Assembly (NCBI RefSeq): GCF_050436995.1
Contig: NC_134753.1
Coordinates: forward strand, 9,424,001-9,488,000
Direction of reading: 5' to 3'
Source: Anticarsia gemmatalis
Taxonomy: Eukaryota; Arthropoda; Insecta; Lepidoptera; Erebidae
Length of the DNA: 64,000 nucleotides
Translations under genes and position numbers: made by a program
Shown: piece after piece, positions 22,314-34,010 of the stretch
Numbering within the stretch: position 1 is the first letter of the stretch
Layout of the letters: every line of letters begins with the position of its first letter
The notes under the pieces: generated by a model
Seen by the model: only the letters and a program-made list of their open reading frames with translations
Databases searched by the model: none
What the model was told of the DNA's origin: nothing

Positions 22314-23503
22314 ATGTCAATTCTTACGAGAACCAGTTTGAGTGCGGCAACAATAGCGTTGTTGTGTTTGTGTGCGGTGATGTGCGCGGGCGCATCGCAG
22401 AGTGGGCGGTGTAAACTAAAACGTCATCCACATAAGGCAATGCAGACCGACCTCAATGGACGAAGGTGTTGGGATGATATTAAGATCATGTCTTGCTGGG
22501 GATATTGTATGTCTTATGAGGTATGACATCAATACAGAGAGTTTTGTACTAATTATTATAGTCCTAGAATAATTTATAGGTATTTTCTATGTTGCATGTG
22601 GTTCATTGGTGATGTGTTGTGATATGAAGTTCCTAGCTGGGACAATAAGTCGGAATATTGACGTAGAAATTCCAATTCTCTAAAGGGCCTCTGAGGCGTG
22701 GTCAGTAGTGTATTCGTCTACTAAACACGAGTTCCCGTGTTCCATTTCCGGGTCGGACAAGATGTTATTTCATATACCTACCTTTGCCAACACCTTCGGG
22801 TATAACCGGCGTGATAGTAATGTATTATGTATGTTTGTAAAATTCTAATTAATTGTGTACTACGTGAATACTTGGACGAAGCCTCATTTCAATAGTCATC
22901 CATACTGAATAAACAAAAGCTATCCTCATATTCTCATTTCAGATATCTGACTGGCAGTTCCCTTACAAGCAGTCTCATCACCCAGTGTGTGTGCACGGGG
23001 AACGTAAACACGCGTCCGTGAAGTTGCGCCACTGCGACCCTGGAGTGCAGCCCGGAACTGATGTCTACCATTACGTGGAAGCTACTTCTTGCAAGTGTCA
23101 GGTAAGTGAAGCATCCCACAATGCTGGTTTCCGACCATAATAATTTCAGACTTTTCAAAAGATTGTAGGTATGATAGTAATTAATTGCTTTGTTAATTTG
23201 ATAACTTCAAATCGTCACATTTTTATCACGCCGTTTTCACCTATGTACTTACCTACTTATTTAGGTAGGTACCTACCTAGTTTTAAAATTAGTAATACAT
23301 AGGTATGGCCCATCGGTATTTGGGGCGACTGCCGCGCAGAGGTCTGGGTTCGAGTCATAGAAATAAAATAATGTTATTTTTTGTACCAGGTATGTTCATC
23401 TGATGACACTAGCTGCGAGTGGCTTCCTCCCGATTCGTCCCTTCTCGGTGGACTTATATTGAAAGAAGAAATCGAAGAAGAATTGGATCAAAACATTATA
23501 TAA
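22314..23503 (+). CDS. GPB5: Glycoprotein hormone beta-5 (thyrostimulin beta subunit)
   Basis: Three coding exons, 22314-22520, 22943-23101 and 23390-23503, all phase 0, give 159 aa. Residues 1 to about 27 are a signal peptide (ATIALLCLCAVMCAGA). The mature part has ten cysteines (33, 52, 61, 65, 85, 100, 119, 121, 124, 131), with the cystine-knot CWGYC at 61-65 and CKCQVC at 119-124, and the GPB5 hallmarks ISDWQFPYKQSHHPVCVH and TSCE. GPB5 pairs with GPA2 to form a secreted hormone that activates the leucine-rich-repeat receptor LGR1 and is tied to water and ion balance in insects. The acidic tail EEIEEELDQ is unusual wording but not suspicious. The Drosophila protein has the same spacing. 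No GPA2 gene is visible nearby. It lies 708 bp upstream of Ror on the same strand. Confidence 0.93.
22685..22830 (+). repeat. tRNA-related SINE-like insertion in GPB5 intron 1
   Basis: GAGGCGTGGTCAGTAGTGTA (A-box-like) is followed by GTTCCATTTCCGGG (degraded B box). Borders are approximate. Confidence 0.4.
23300..23360 (+). repeat. SINE-like fragment in GPB5 intron 2
   Basis: Contains GGGCGACTGCCGCGCAGAGG and a B-box-like GGGTTCGAGTC at 23346-23356, ending about 30 bp before the acceptor of GPB5 exon 3. The A box is not clear. Confidence 0.35.
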
Positions 23504-24211
23504 ATCAGCCAGTACAATGAATATACGAATATCTTAGATTGAATTTACGATGTTGCAAGTTACATTTTTATACAAAATATAAGTTTTTTAAACAAACAGT
23601 GTTTTTTTCCTACATATCCTAAACAAGTTGTAATTACCTATTTCCTACCCGACATTCTTTTAACAGCTTTATTGGTGCATAAGTCGTAATTAACGTAAAG
23701 GATAAAGAGGAATTGACAGATAGGTACGAAAATGAATATTTTATCATTATGCCACCAATTTGAACGTTGAGATAAATACATAATGAACATCGTTATTATT
23801 ATCGCTTATATCGCTATATATAGGTCTTTACAGTATTCATAATATTAATATACCATGCTTAGCTTATGAAACAGCAGTATCGTATTTATTTTAAAACAAT
23901 GTATAGCAAAATAGCAAAAATAATGAGCTCAAAGATGATTTTTTTCTTTGTGAGAATACAACTCCGCCAACTCCCAAGGTCTGGCAACACAAGTTGTCAT
24001 TAGTGTTGGTTGGTGTTATTTCGCTGTCATCCGCGAGTTTTTTAATAATTTAATTTTAGTGGAAATAACACACGTTATTGTAACTGGGACATAATGTAAA
24101 GTTAATTACGATATATTCTATTTAGTGGCACATAAATAAGTCAGTGTTTGTTTTAGAAAACAGTCATCTGATTCAGTATTGCGGTAGACACTGTTATGGG
24201 AAGTGTTAGTC
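23504..24211. other. GPB5 to Ror gap
   Basis: 708 bp containing the GPB5 3' UTR and the Ror promoter and 5' UTR. No canonical AATAAA was seen within 100 nt of the GPB5 stop. A short uORF overlaps the Ror start at the right edge. Confidence 0.5.
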
Positions 24212-24258
24212 ATGAAACACTGCAGTGTATTTATTGTTTTCTGCCTCTGTTTATGTGA
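24196..24258 (+). promoter_or_regulatory. Upstream ORF overlapping the Ror start codon
   Basis: ATG at 24196 opens a 20-codon frame ending TGA at 24258, in a different frame from Ror (ATG 24212). If the mRNA includes 24196, scanning ribosomes meet this ATG first, which would lower Ror translation. Regulatory effect is inferred. Confidence 0.4.
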
Positions 24259-27200
24259 AATTCAAACATCAAGCTTGAACAAATTAGAATCTGGCTCCTT
24301 ACTGAAAGGGAATTCGACGTCCGAGAAAAAAGTATGGAACATAAAACTTGATATTTTCTTCTCGAAAACATTGCCTGCCGTGATCACCAGGGCACCTAAG
24401 AGCGATGTACGCTTCAAATGTGAAGCGATTATGAACTACACCAAGATTGAACAATACACTAAGAGCAAAGAAGGTGTCGCCACATTACTTAAAGACTCTC
24501 CTCCAGACCACATACAACAAAAATTACTAGAAAATGTGAAAGTTTATTGGTTGAAAGACAATAAGGTTATTGATGATAACTCCACACAGAGAATAAAAAT
24601 AACTACTAAAATAGATAAGACTAATGGGACCGTGGGCACAAACCTCAGAATAAAGGACATAACTGTAGCTGATAAGGGTAATTACTCATGTGTGATAAAA
24701 CAAAATTATGAGAAAAAGCAAACTTCACAGCTTAGGGTTGAAGAGAATGTTGAAAACTATGAGATTCCTACATATGCATCACTGTTTCCTAATACAGATA
24801 TTTATAGTCAGTTGGATATCAATATACAGTCAACCCCTGGTTTGCTATCAGAAAATATACAAGTAGTGAACAACTCCACTGATGCTACACCTCAGACTTT
24901 GGAGCCAGTGTGTCAGGAATACCTAGGTAGAGTGTGTGCTGATCACTTGAAGGGACAGTTTGTGTACATCCCTTATAACTTGAGTCAGGCAGATCTAGAA
25001 GATAAGTTGATGAAAGCTTTCCAAGTGACAAAGTATTCTAATGACATTAGTCCTCGCTGTGAAGGATATGCCCTCCCCAGTTTGTGTTACTCAACATTCC
25101 CTATTTGTAGAGATCCTCTGACAACCAACAGCAACTTCTTTAGAGATGTCAAGAATCTTATTGAAGAGTCACAAGGCTCAGCCAAACCAGATGATGATGA
25201 TTTGCCTAAAATTGTGTTTGAGAATTTACCTAATGGAAAAATACCTGAAAAGTATCTAAAGCCTAACAGTTCAATAACGTCTATACTGAATTACCGCTAC
25301 AACTCAACTGTTCTGAGAAGGGTGTGCAGACAGGACTGTGAGATATTAGAGAATGAATTGTGTCAGAAAGAATATGCCATTGCAAAGAGACACCCTCATA
25401 TAGGACAACAACTAACATTAGAAGAATGTCAGGATTTACCTGAAGATGATCCTGATTGTCTAAGGATCAGCATTGGCTCTGTTATGGTATCTGATGATGA
25501 ATGCTATTGGGAAAATGGTAATAGTTATTTAGGCAGAGTTAATGTTGCTAATAATGGCATGCCTTGTGTTGAATGGTCTAAACAGCTGCATGTTAAGGTG
25601 TCCGACTTCCCTGAACTGGCCGGCAGACATAGTTACTGCAGAAATCCTGGTGGAGTTAAAGAACAACCTTGGTGTATCATAGATAAAGATGGTAAAACTG
25701 ACAAACAACTTTGTGATATACCAAAATGTGCTCATAAAATTTGGATTTACATAGTTATTGTTTTTCTTGTAATTACTCTCACTATTATTGGTTTCATTAT
25801 TTGTTTATGCTACAGACACAAAAACAAAAATAATGCTGCTACTATCAGAGACATAAACTTGCCGAATGCTGACAAGAACATCTATGGGAATTCTAGGCTG
25901 AATTCACCAATAGAGATGAGTGAATTACTAACAAACAATGTTGCTAATCAGCCACATCTGACACGAAACACTCGCAGTGGTGGTGTACTGCGTATTCCAC
26001 AGTACTCATTGTCACAAATTAAGTTTTTGGAAGAGTTGGGTGAAGGTGCTTTTGGTAAAGTATACAAAGGTGCATTGAAGAAGAATGGAGAGACACAGTT
26101 TGTGGCTGTCAAGGCATTGAAAGAGAATGCTTCAGCCAAGACTCAGGCAGACTTCAGAAGGGAAATTGATTTAATATCAGAGTTGACTCATGAAAATATT
26201 GTATGTATTGTTGGAGTAGCTTTGAGAGAAGAACCTTTGTGTATGTTGTTTGAGTTCATGGCTCGTGGAGATCTTCATGAGTTTTTGATGGGAAGAGCAC
26301 CTCCTTCAGGCAAGGGCTTGCCAGCTATGAGGTTGCTAAACATTGCTTATAACATCGCATCTGGTATGCAATATTTGGCTTCTCATCATTATGTCCATAG
26401 AGATTTGGCAGCTAGAAACTGTTTAGTTTCTGATGACTTCATTGTCAAGATATCTGATTTTGGACTCTCCAGAGACATTTACAGCTCAGACTATTACAGA
26501 GTAAGTTGATATGATTGTGTTAAGTGAGCATTCTCAGTAAATTTATTCATCCTCTTTCTCTCATAATCTTTGCAGTCTACACAAATACAAATTTCAGATT
26601 TCTTAATTTGCATAATGTACCTACCTGTTTACATATTTTCCTTTAATAGCTAGGCTGTTTAACAAAACCTTTCATGCATGACAGTGATAATGATCACTCA
26701 GTTACTTAATTAGCATACAATATTTTTATACACCATTTCGCGCCATGCAACTATCTGCCGCACGATCTATTGGCCGTCCGTGATGGAATGTTACGTACGT
26801 GTGGATTTCCATCGGCTTTTTATCTATTTACACTATTAGAAAGTGCTTAGCCGTGTTCAAGGGACCATTTTGAATTATAATACGAAGATCACTTCTATAA
26901 TGCCGAGCTTTTCCACAGCCAGTTAAGACTGCAGAAGCGTAATAATTATGTTCCTAATTTTATAACCAAAACCAGTCGACTTAAATGATCAGATTCCTAA
27001 TGTATTCAGGAATGATCGCCATCAACTCATAGGATTATCTACCACTTACTCGTTTCTCGATTGTGAACAAGATCGATGCAATTCGATTGAAACGTCTCAA
27101 AACCTTTGAAATATACACCGCGCATTAGACCCGTTGTACTTACATCTTATTTTTCTTAGTACCGTCTTGTTAATTGTAAATCTTTTTCTTTAGGTTCAAT

Positions 27201-28773
27201 CCAAGAGTTTGTTACCTGTACGATGGATGCCACCTGAATCTATTCTGTACGGGAAGTTCACCACTGAGAGCGACATTTGGTCATACGGCGTCGTCTTGTG
27301 GGAGATTTACAGTTATGGGTTACAACCTTATTATGGGTGAGTACACCTTTAATGATCCTAATATTGAATTGTCCTAACAATATTTCTAAGTCAGGAATGT
27401 TACGATCGGCATTGAACAAAACCGAATTAGTTTGACTATCAGATTAAAACGTATTAACGCCTCGGCTCGACTTCGCTAGTTTAATAAAGTAATTTTACAA
27501 AGATCTTTACAACTTTTACACATCAACCTTCCTTTTTAATCAGTTTATCTATTAAAAACCGCATCAAAATCCTTTGCATAATTTTAAAGATCTAAGCATT
27601 TATAGAGAGACGTAGCGAATAGCGACTTTTAATGTAGTGTAGTGTTATGTAGTGAACATATGTCCAATCCATTCCAAAAGACCTGTCATTTTATATCAGT
27701 TCATTAGATATTTTTACATGATTATCTGTTACAAATTCAGGTACAGTAACCAGGAAGTAATATCGATGGTGCGCGGCGGCGAGTTGCTGGCGGCTCCGAC
27801 CTCGTGTCCCCCGCTCATGTACACGCTCATGCGGGACTGCTGGAAGCACACGCCACAGAGACGACCTAATTTCGAAGAGATCGTTCTTAGGTAAATAATG
27901 TTATCTTAAAATGTGATGCCGATGAAACACACAGGTACAGGTAGCGTTGCCAGGTCGCCAAACCTAATAGCCGGACAGACCAGCCAGTTTGGCCGGACAA
28001 TTGGTTAAAAAAGCCGGACACCCTATATTATTGAGGATTTTGTCTTAGTATTAATAGGAACGACAAATGAAAATTATGTTAAATCAAGTCTTTTTGATTA
28101 CGCTCGGCGTCAGTGCTCGCTTGTTTGCGAAATGTAAAAAGCCTAACAAAAGCCGGACCAGACGGACACCGATTATTTTAGCCGGACATGCAATCAAAAA
28201 GCCTAACTATGTCCGGCTTTATCCGGACGCCTGGCAACGGCCAGGTACAGGCATTTGTTATGCAATATAATAGGCGATTAGCTAAAGATTTGTTTGTGTT
28301 GTCGTTTAACTGTGTATGTTAACTTTCTACTTCAAAGACTAAGGACTAACGTGATTTGAAAATAGTCAACTTGTTGCCAACATCATTATTAACTATAAAT
28401 TATTGTTTTCAGAATACAAGAATGGATAACTATGGGCGGATGTCCTGAAGCAGCGCCTTCTGATTCAGGAAGTTGCAGCTTCACGAACAGACCGTCGGGT
28501 TCCAGCAGAGACTTGCAGGAAAGAGTTCCGTTACTACCTCCACACTGTTCCTCCTCCAACGGCTCCCTCGCGACAGGGAGTTTGAAGAAATTCAGTGCAG
28601 CTGGCTCCAGTTCCAAAGTCACCGAAGACAATTGTTCGACGTGCAGCGAAGTACCTCCTTTAGCACCCAAAACGAAAAAACATAGCTCAGGCTCACTCAT
28701 TGACACCGAAAAAGTAGGCACGAAAGATACCGTTGTAAGGATACCCAACACTCAGTTCGGTAACGAAATATAA
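24212..28773 (+). CDS. Ror: Receptor tyrosine kinase Ror
   Basis: Exons 24212-26500, 27194-27336, 27741-27890 and 28413-28773 give 980 aa. Ror proteins are Wnt-binding single-pass receptors. Seen in order: signal peptide 1-22; an Ig domain to about residue 180 (RFKCEA to GNYSCVI, with a long inserted loop); Frizzled cysteine-rich domain from C234 (CQEYLGRVCADHLKG) to about 416; kringle C431-C506; transmembrane about 510-534 (IWIYIVIVFLVITLTIIGFI); tyrosine kinase from 603 with GEGAFGKV (610-617), K634 in VAVK, HRDLAARN with D731, DFG at 749, activation-loop tyrosines 757, 761 and 762, and SDIWSYGVVLWEIYSYG. The catalytic residues are intact, so an active kinase is plausible. A Ser/Thr-rich tail of about 114 residues follows. 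Drosophila Ror lacks the Ig domain; vertebrate ROR1/2 have it. The true start is ATG at 24212; the in-frame GTG at 24203 is ignored. The related receptor Nrk is the main alternative; LLPVRWMPPESILYGKFTTE favours Ror. Confidence 0.92.
26501..27193. other. Ror intron 1
   Basis: 693-bp intron; GTAAGT donor and TTCTTTAG acceptor. I see no repeat or gene in it. Confidence 0.6.
27337..27740. other. Ror intron 2
   Basis: 404-bp intron between the kinase codons GG and G of a split glycine; donor GTGAGT, acceptor AATTCAG. Nothing else recognised. Confidence 0.6.
27942..28241. mobile_element. 300-bp non-autonomous DNA element in Ror intron 3
   Basis: Flanked by a perfect 10-bp direct repeat CAGGTACAGG at 27932-27941 and 28242-28251. 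Inside these are inverted ends sharing CGTTGCCAGG (27944-27953; inverted at 28230-28239). The interior repeats GCCGGAC or its inverse at least six times. The plus-strand frame 28067-28270 runs through it and into the flank and is not a gene. The superfamily is uncertain: an 8-bp core duplication would suit hAT or P-type elements. Confidence 0.65.
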
Positions 28774-30248
28774 GGAGATAACATAGATAGCTAATATTCG
28801 AGTTCGTTTTACAATGCTTTTGTGCATTTTTATATTTAAGCAGCTAGTTTAAGATAGGTTTGTAAAAAGACGTAGTTTTTGTAACACTTAGTCTATATGT
28901 TATGTATGTGAATGTGTAAGTCATTCCCGACCTGAACAAATAGTATTTATTGTGAATTACTTGAGCATCAAGCATTGTTTGAGATGCCTCATGAATATTA
29001 ATTCTCCTTGTTTGTTATTCCGTCTCTCAGTCGCGTGCAATGACACTTTAGACTAGCAATATTTTTGTTAAAGAATAACACTGTATCCCTTCGCTTACTG
29101 GCAACTGTGTTCTTACAGAGTCTTTTGGTACAAGCAACCATTTAATTTTTTGGACGTTATCTATTTAATTTCTTTGCAGCAAATATTTGCTAGTCCTGCA
29201 CTCGTAATTTGCCTGCAATAATACTGCCGATTTTTTATTAGCACGTAAGCGTACTTAAGATACATATATGTTTCCATATTTTATCATTTCCATTAGTTCC
29301 TTTATTACCCGTAGATGTAGTTCTATAATGGTTGTGTACTTTAATGTAAAAGATTCGATTTGTTCTCCAATCAATGAAAATGGTAGTATATTCTATTGGC
29401 TTTACTTATCTGTTACAATTGTTAGTTCAATATGGCCGTCGCATAGTTATTAGTTTATTTTGTTGTCAATTATTTATTTTAGATAATTTATTGAATAGGT
29501 ATTTGTGCTTTATATTTAATTGAACTATTTTTGGCTAATATTGACAAGACATTATTCATCTTGAATTTATAAAATTAAATATATTTTGACGTAATTAAAC
29601 GTAACGAAAAGTACACTATAAATGACCTGTTGTATCTTGTTCAAATCAGAGGAGCAAAAGTACCAGTATTTTTAAACATGTTCATAATAATGTGTGAAAT
29701 CAGAGATAGTGTTACATGAAAAATTCAAAAGCCGCATGTATTAGCTTATAAGACTGACTGAAAATATCAAAGTTACATAATATGCCATGAAATTACCGAC
29801 TAAATATACAAATTATTGTTCACGAAGAAATATCACTTGACATTTTGTATTATTGGCTTTAAGGTTGCTATTAAATTGTTTGTATTGGCAGTTTTACAGT
29901 TGATCTCATTGTAAACAAAATGATTTCATTACATGGTCACCAACAATGTAATTATAAGATCATAATGATTGTATTACTATGTGTTAATTACTGATTTAGA
30001 GTTGGTGGCTCAAACACTTGCCTGTAATTAGTACCTAATTGTACTTTAAGTAGAAAATAAGCTTTACTTTTATTCTTTCAAAATTAATCCAAATTTTCTT
30101 TTTTGAAATTATACCTTTATAATCAATTTTTATACTTTTTTTTTATAAATGTTTATATTTGATATTCAGTACTTTCCGTACTTGCCAAAGACTTTTTTTG
30201 TATGTGATACACTTAGTTTCTTACTTTAGAGGTAAATTGTATTTCTAT
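28774..30248 (+). other. Probable Ror 3' UTR
   Basis: AT-rich, gene-free DNA from the Ror stop to a plus-strand AATAAA at 30249. The frame at 29268-29453 is not convincing. The UTR may end earlier. Confidence 0.45.
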
Positions 30249-30254
30249 AATAAA
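30249..30254 (+). terminator. Candidate Ror poly(A) signal
   Basis: AATAAA, in TATAATAAATAATTTT, about 1.5 kb past the Ror stop and only 29 bp from the opposing signal of the zinc-finger gene. Confidence 0.4.
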
Positions 30255-30282
30255 TAATTTTTAAAAGTTTTCTAAAAATAGT

Positions 30283-30288
30283 TTTATT
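30283..30288 (-). terminator. Candidate zinc-finger gene poly(A) signal
   Basis: Minus-strand AATAAA about 82 nt past the zinc-finger stop codon, facing the Ror signal. Confidence 0.5.
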
Positions 30289-30369
30289 GTTACGTATAAA
30301 GAAGAAAATTACAACCTCAAATAATTATTTTAATAGACAACAGAAATAATATTTAAAACTTAACTACCC

Positions 30370-30804
30370 TCATTTGGTAAAATCATATAACTTATTTAAA
30401 TCTGTGTCAGCATTTTTCTTAACAATTAAGTACTCTCCATGCACTTTCATATGAACTTTGAGATTGTGGTTGCCAGTAAATCCTTTGTTACAAATCTTGC
30501 ACACATATGGTTTTTCACCTGAAATAAGAAAAACATACATAATATATTATATCTATAAACTAACCACATAAGTCAAGTAAAAATATGTTGGGCTTGCTAT
30601 ACACGTTCGGTTCGCAATATTTATCACTCTTACAAACTGACTCGACTCACTTTCGCTATGTGCCGATCGAGTTCATTGTTGTTCAATTGTGTGTAGTAAG
30701 TCTTACTCAATTTATTAAAGTACGGCACAGATATAGTGACAACAAATGGATTGAAAAATTTAAATATTATTAGTTAGTAGAAAGCATTCATGGTTTTCAT
30801 CGAC

Positions 30805-30867
<63 letters not shown>

Positions 30868-33800
30868 TATATATATATATATATTATTATATTTTTGGAA
30901 CTAGCGATTTATATAATATAGTTGAAGGTTTATGTTTATACCTGTATGTGTTCTTCTATGTTTAATAAGCACAGCTGCGCTGTAGAACTTGGCCTGGCAG
31001 AATTCGCACTGCTTGGTACGGTTACCGTCGTGACGGTTGATGTGTACTATCAGCGCCGTTTTCGACTTGTACTTGGCCGGACAACGGTTGCACTCGTACT
31101 TGCGCACATCGCTGTGACTGGCCATATGCGTCGTCAACTGAAATTTATGATTGGATATTTAGAAAAGGGTATATGTCTCCCGCTCAGAAAATCCCTGAAG
31201 CCGAATTACTACCCTAAACCCATACTTTGCTTCCGAAAAGTAGTGCTAGAGTGGGCAGAACATTCTAAATAAGTACCAAAAGCTTTATAAACCTTGAGTG
31301 CTTCCTTATAAGGACGTTTTAAAAAAATAGGATATTGGCATTAAGGTGGCCGAGGATGCAGGCTGACTATTTTCCGTATCCATTAATATAAATTTTAAGT
31401 TATGAAAGGAGGGTAATTCTTCAAATGTATATGTTCAAAATGATGAATGTTACTTACTCTTGCTCTACCAGATAACAGCATTCCACATACATTACATACT
31501 TTTTGTTTATCTTTACATCTATGTTTATCATGGTCCTCTTGACTTCTAAATGGTCTTGAGCAGTTTTTGCAGTACACCTTTTTTTCAGAGTGTCGCCTTA
31601 TTTTGTGGTCCTGAAATATAAACTTTATTAAAACTAACCCAACACAAAGAAGGTAATCAATATTTTACATGCTATGTATCTGAAATCCTTTTGCGAAAAT
31701 TATTATAACTTATTCAGGATCTTAAGCTCATTGTCTTGTCCCTATCCCACGTAAAGTGAAGCTGGTACAGCGATTTTTTTAACATATTATCATAGGATTT
31801 GGCTGATACTTTTACAACTGGCTGCCTGCCCGACGTCAATCCTTCTCTGGAATAGTCAGACTACAGGCTCGTAAGTAACATTATGAAAAATATAATAGTA
31901 TTGTGTGACCTACTTACTTGTAGACCACTACTATGCTTGCAGGAAAATCCACATTGATCACATACATAAGGTTTTAATTTAGTATGTAGTTTTATATGTG
32001 ACTTTAAGTTTGACTTATTCATGAACCTGGAAATTTAAACAACAGTCAATAAAAACATTCAATTACAAAGATCAGGTAGCATTATTTGCTGTTAATTTTA
32101 ACATGATATCAAAGTGTAACTCAAGAAAATATAGCAACCGTAAAATATGTTATCACTTACCCTTTAGAACACCAGTCACAAAAATATTGTACATGCGAAT
32201 GCAAGTGTTTCATATGAGATGTTAATCTTTTTGGAATAGGAAATTTTGCAAAACAGATATTACAAGACAGCTTGGGTTCCTGAAAGCAATCAAATATGAT
32301 GTATATAGCAAGTATAGCCAGTAATAGTGTACACAGATCTACCAAAACAATATGCAATGCAAGAATTTTTATAGACAAACCTTTCACCCTGATTGGAAAG
32401 TTTTTGACGATGTATGTATATATGTTTATGACTCTTTAAAAGACTAATGAATGGATTTTAATGAAGTTAACTGAGAGCTTGTAATCTGGATTAGCAAATA
32501 ATTTCATTTTTAACATGTTTTTAATCAGACAAAGTAGCTGCCAGAGGCGAGCATAGTATAAAGAAGAGAAAAATATAAAACAATCTTGTATTGCATGTTA
32601 TATAACTGTGTGAGCACAAAAGTAGCCACAGCATTATCTTTAACCAAAGACATTATGAATAAATCATATTATAGGAATATTTCTTATACCTACATCAGTT
32701 TTTATATGTGCAATTCTATAGTGATGTTCCATGTATAAAGCAGCCTTGAATTTTTTGTCGCAAATATGACATTTTAGTGTTTTTGAAGGCATATGCACCA
32801 GTCTGTGAGCCAGAAGTTGAGAGTAGCTGTTTACTTTCTCCTTGCACAAGACACATTGCCTGTGATCTTTGTGGCTCTCCAAGTGGTCTACCAGTTCACT
32901 CTTCACTTCAAATATTTTGGGGCAAACTCCTGAAATGTGATATTATACTATTGTTTAAATATTATCTATGATAGTAAAGATAAATATTATTTACTTAATT
33001 AAAAATATAGAATTTTTATATGTAAAGCTTACCACAAAGCAATTTGTTATCATCTATAACATTTTCTACAATCTTTTTTATTTTTTTCTTAACAGCAGCC
33101 TTTTTCTTTTTTTTCTGACACCTCTTAGGTTTTATATCTGTAAAAAAAAACATTTTTGGTGAAATAATGTAAGATTTACAGTGACACTTTTTTATCATTG
33201 TTTAATTAAGTACATAAGTTTTTGTAAAGAATCTTTTTTACCTTCATCTTGTTTGACAAGTTTACTGATATCACCTTTATATTCTTCATATGAAACATCA
33301 ACATCATCTAAAAAAGAGTCTTCATTGTCATTATCATTTTCTATTTTGATTTCTAATTTCACATCATCTGTTAATGGTTTCTCCTCTGAAAGTATTTCTG
33401 TATTTTTACTCTCATTTTCTTCCTTTACATCCTGAAAAATAAATATCAAAACTTTGTAGGTTTTATGTCATTCAATTTTGTGAAAAAAAAAGGTCCTGTT
33501 TTATTTCAATTACTTACGGAATTTATTAATTCCCGCAGTGTTGTCTCTGAGGTAATACATTTGTCTCTGAACTCTATAAAATATGTTATAGTCTTGGAAC
33601 ATGTGCCACATGAAAATTGAGGCATTCCATCTAATAACGTGACCTGGAATATAAATTTAAGTTATTTACACACAAAAAAAAAGATTATTTATAGTGTAAC
33701 ATTGTATTGTCTGGGCTCATTCTGCCTAAATACTGCAGGTGATAAGCATTCATGAAATAATGGAAGAAAATCAAAATACATTTTAGAAGTGAATTTTTAA

Positions 33801-34010
33801 GGTAAAAATAACCATTACTGTAAGGACAAGAAGACCGTTAGGTGAACTGGAAGTAGTTGATATAAGAATCGCTATTAAAATTACAAAAAGATCTGTAAAG
33901 TGTGTTTTGCTTACGTTAAGATCTGTCAATAAGTTGTATTGAGTAATGAAGGTTTCATCTAATCGTTGCATCCCCTTTTCGGTTGTTAAACATACTCTAC
34001 ACATTTCCAT
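30370..34010 (-). CDS. ZAD-domain C2H2 zinc-finger protein
   Basis: Ten exons join in phase: 34010-33915, 33643-33518, 33431-33242, 33137-33033, 32929-32694, 32279-32161, 32026-31918, 31610-31458, 31137-30942, 30518-30370, giving 492 aa. Residues 1 to about 72 are a ZAD (zinc-finger-associated domain), with the zinc pairs C4/C7 and C44/C47; ZADs dimerise insect transcription factors. An acidic linker (75-138) and a lysine-rich nuclear signal (about 140-160, KPKRCQKKKKKAAVKKK) follow. Then come 11 C2H2-type fingers, from CGVCPKIF to VCKICNKGF; finger 7 (YCKNCSRPF...KHRC) looks C2HC. The linker before the last finger is the classical HTGEKPY. Several fingers are split by introns, an unusually broken layout for this fast-evolving insect family. 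Likely a nuclear DNA-binding protein; targets unknown and no one-to-one fly orthologue can be named. Confidence 0.9.
30808..30890. repeat. (TA)n microsatellite
   Basis: About 80 bp of alternating TA with a few TTA interruptions, in the last intron of the zinc-finger gene (30519-30941). Length is likely variable and assembly there may be unreliable. Confidence 0.95.
32280..32693. other. Zinc-finger gene intron 5
   Basis: 414-bp intron. Its donor could be at 32693 (GTAGGT) or 32689 (GTATAA); only the first keeps phase with exon 6 (EPKLSCNIC), so it was chosen. No repeat seen. Confidence 0.6.

Noticed and set aside
24203..24211. GTG as start of Ror
   Set aside because: The in-frame ATG at 24212 begins a normal signal peptide; GTG starts are not expected in insects.
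28067..28270. 67-aa open frame in Ror intron 3
   Set aside because: It lies almost wholly in the 300-bp non-autonomous element and is made of its GCCGGAC repeats.
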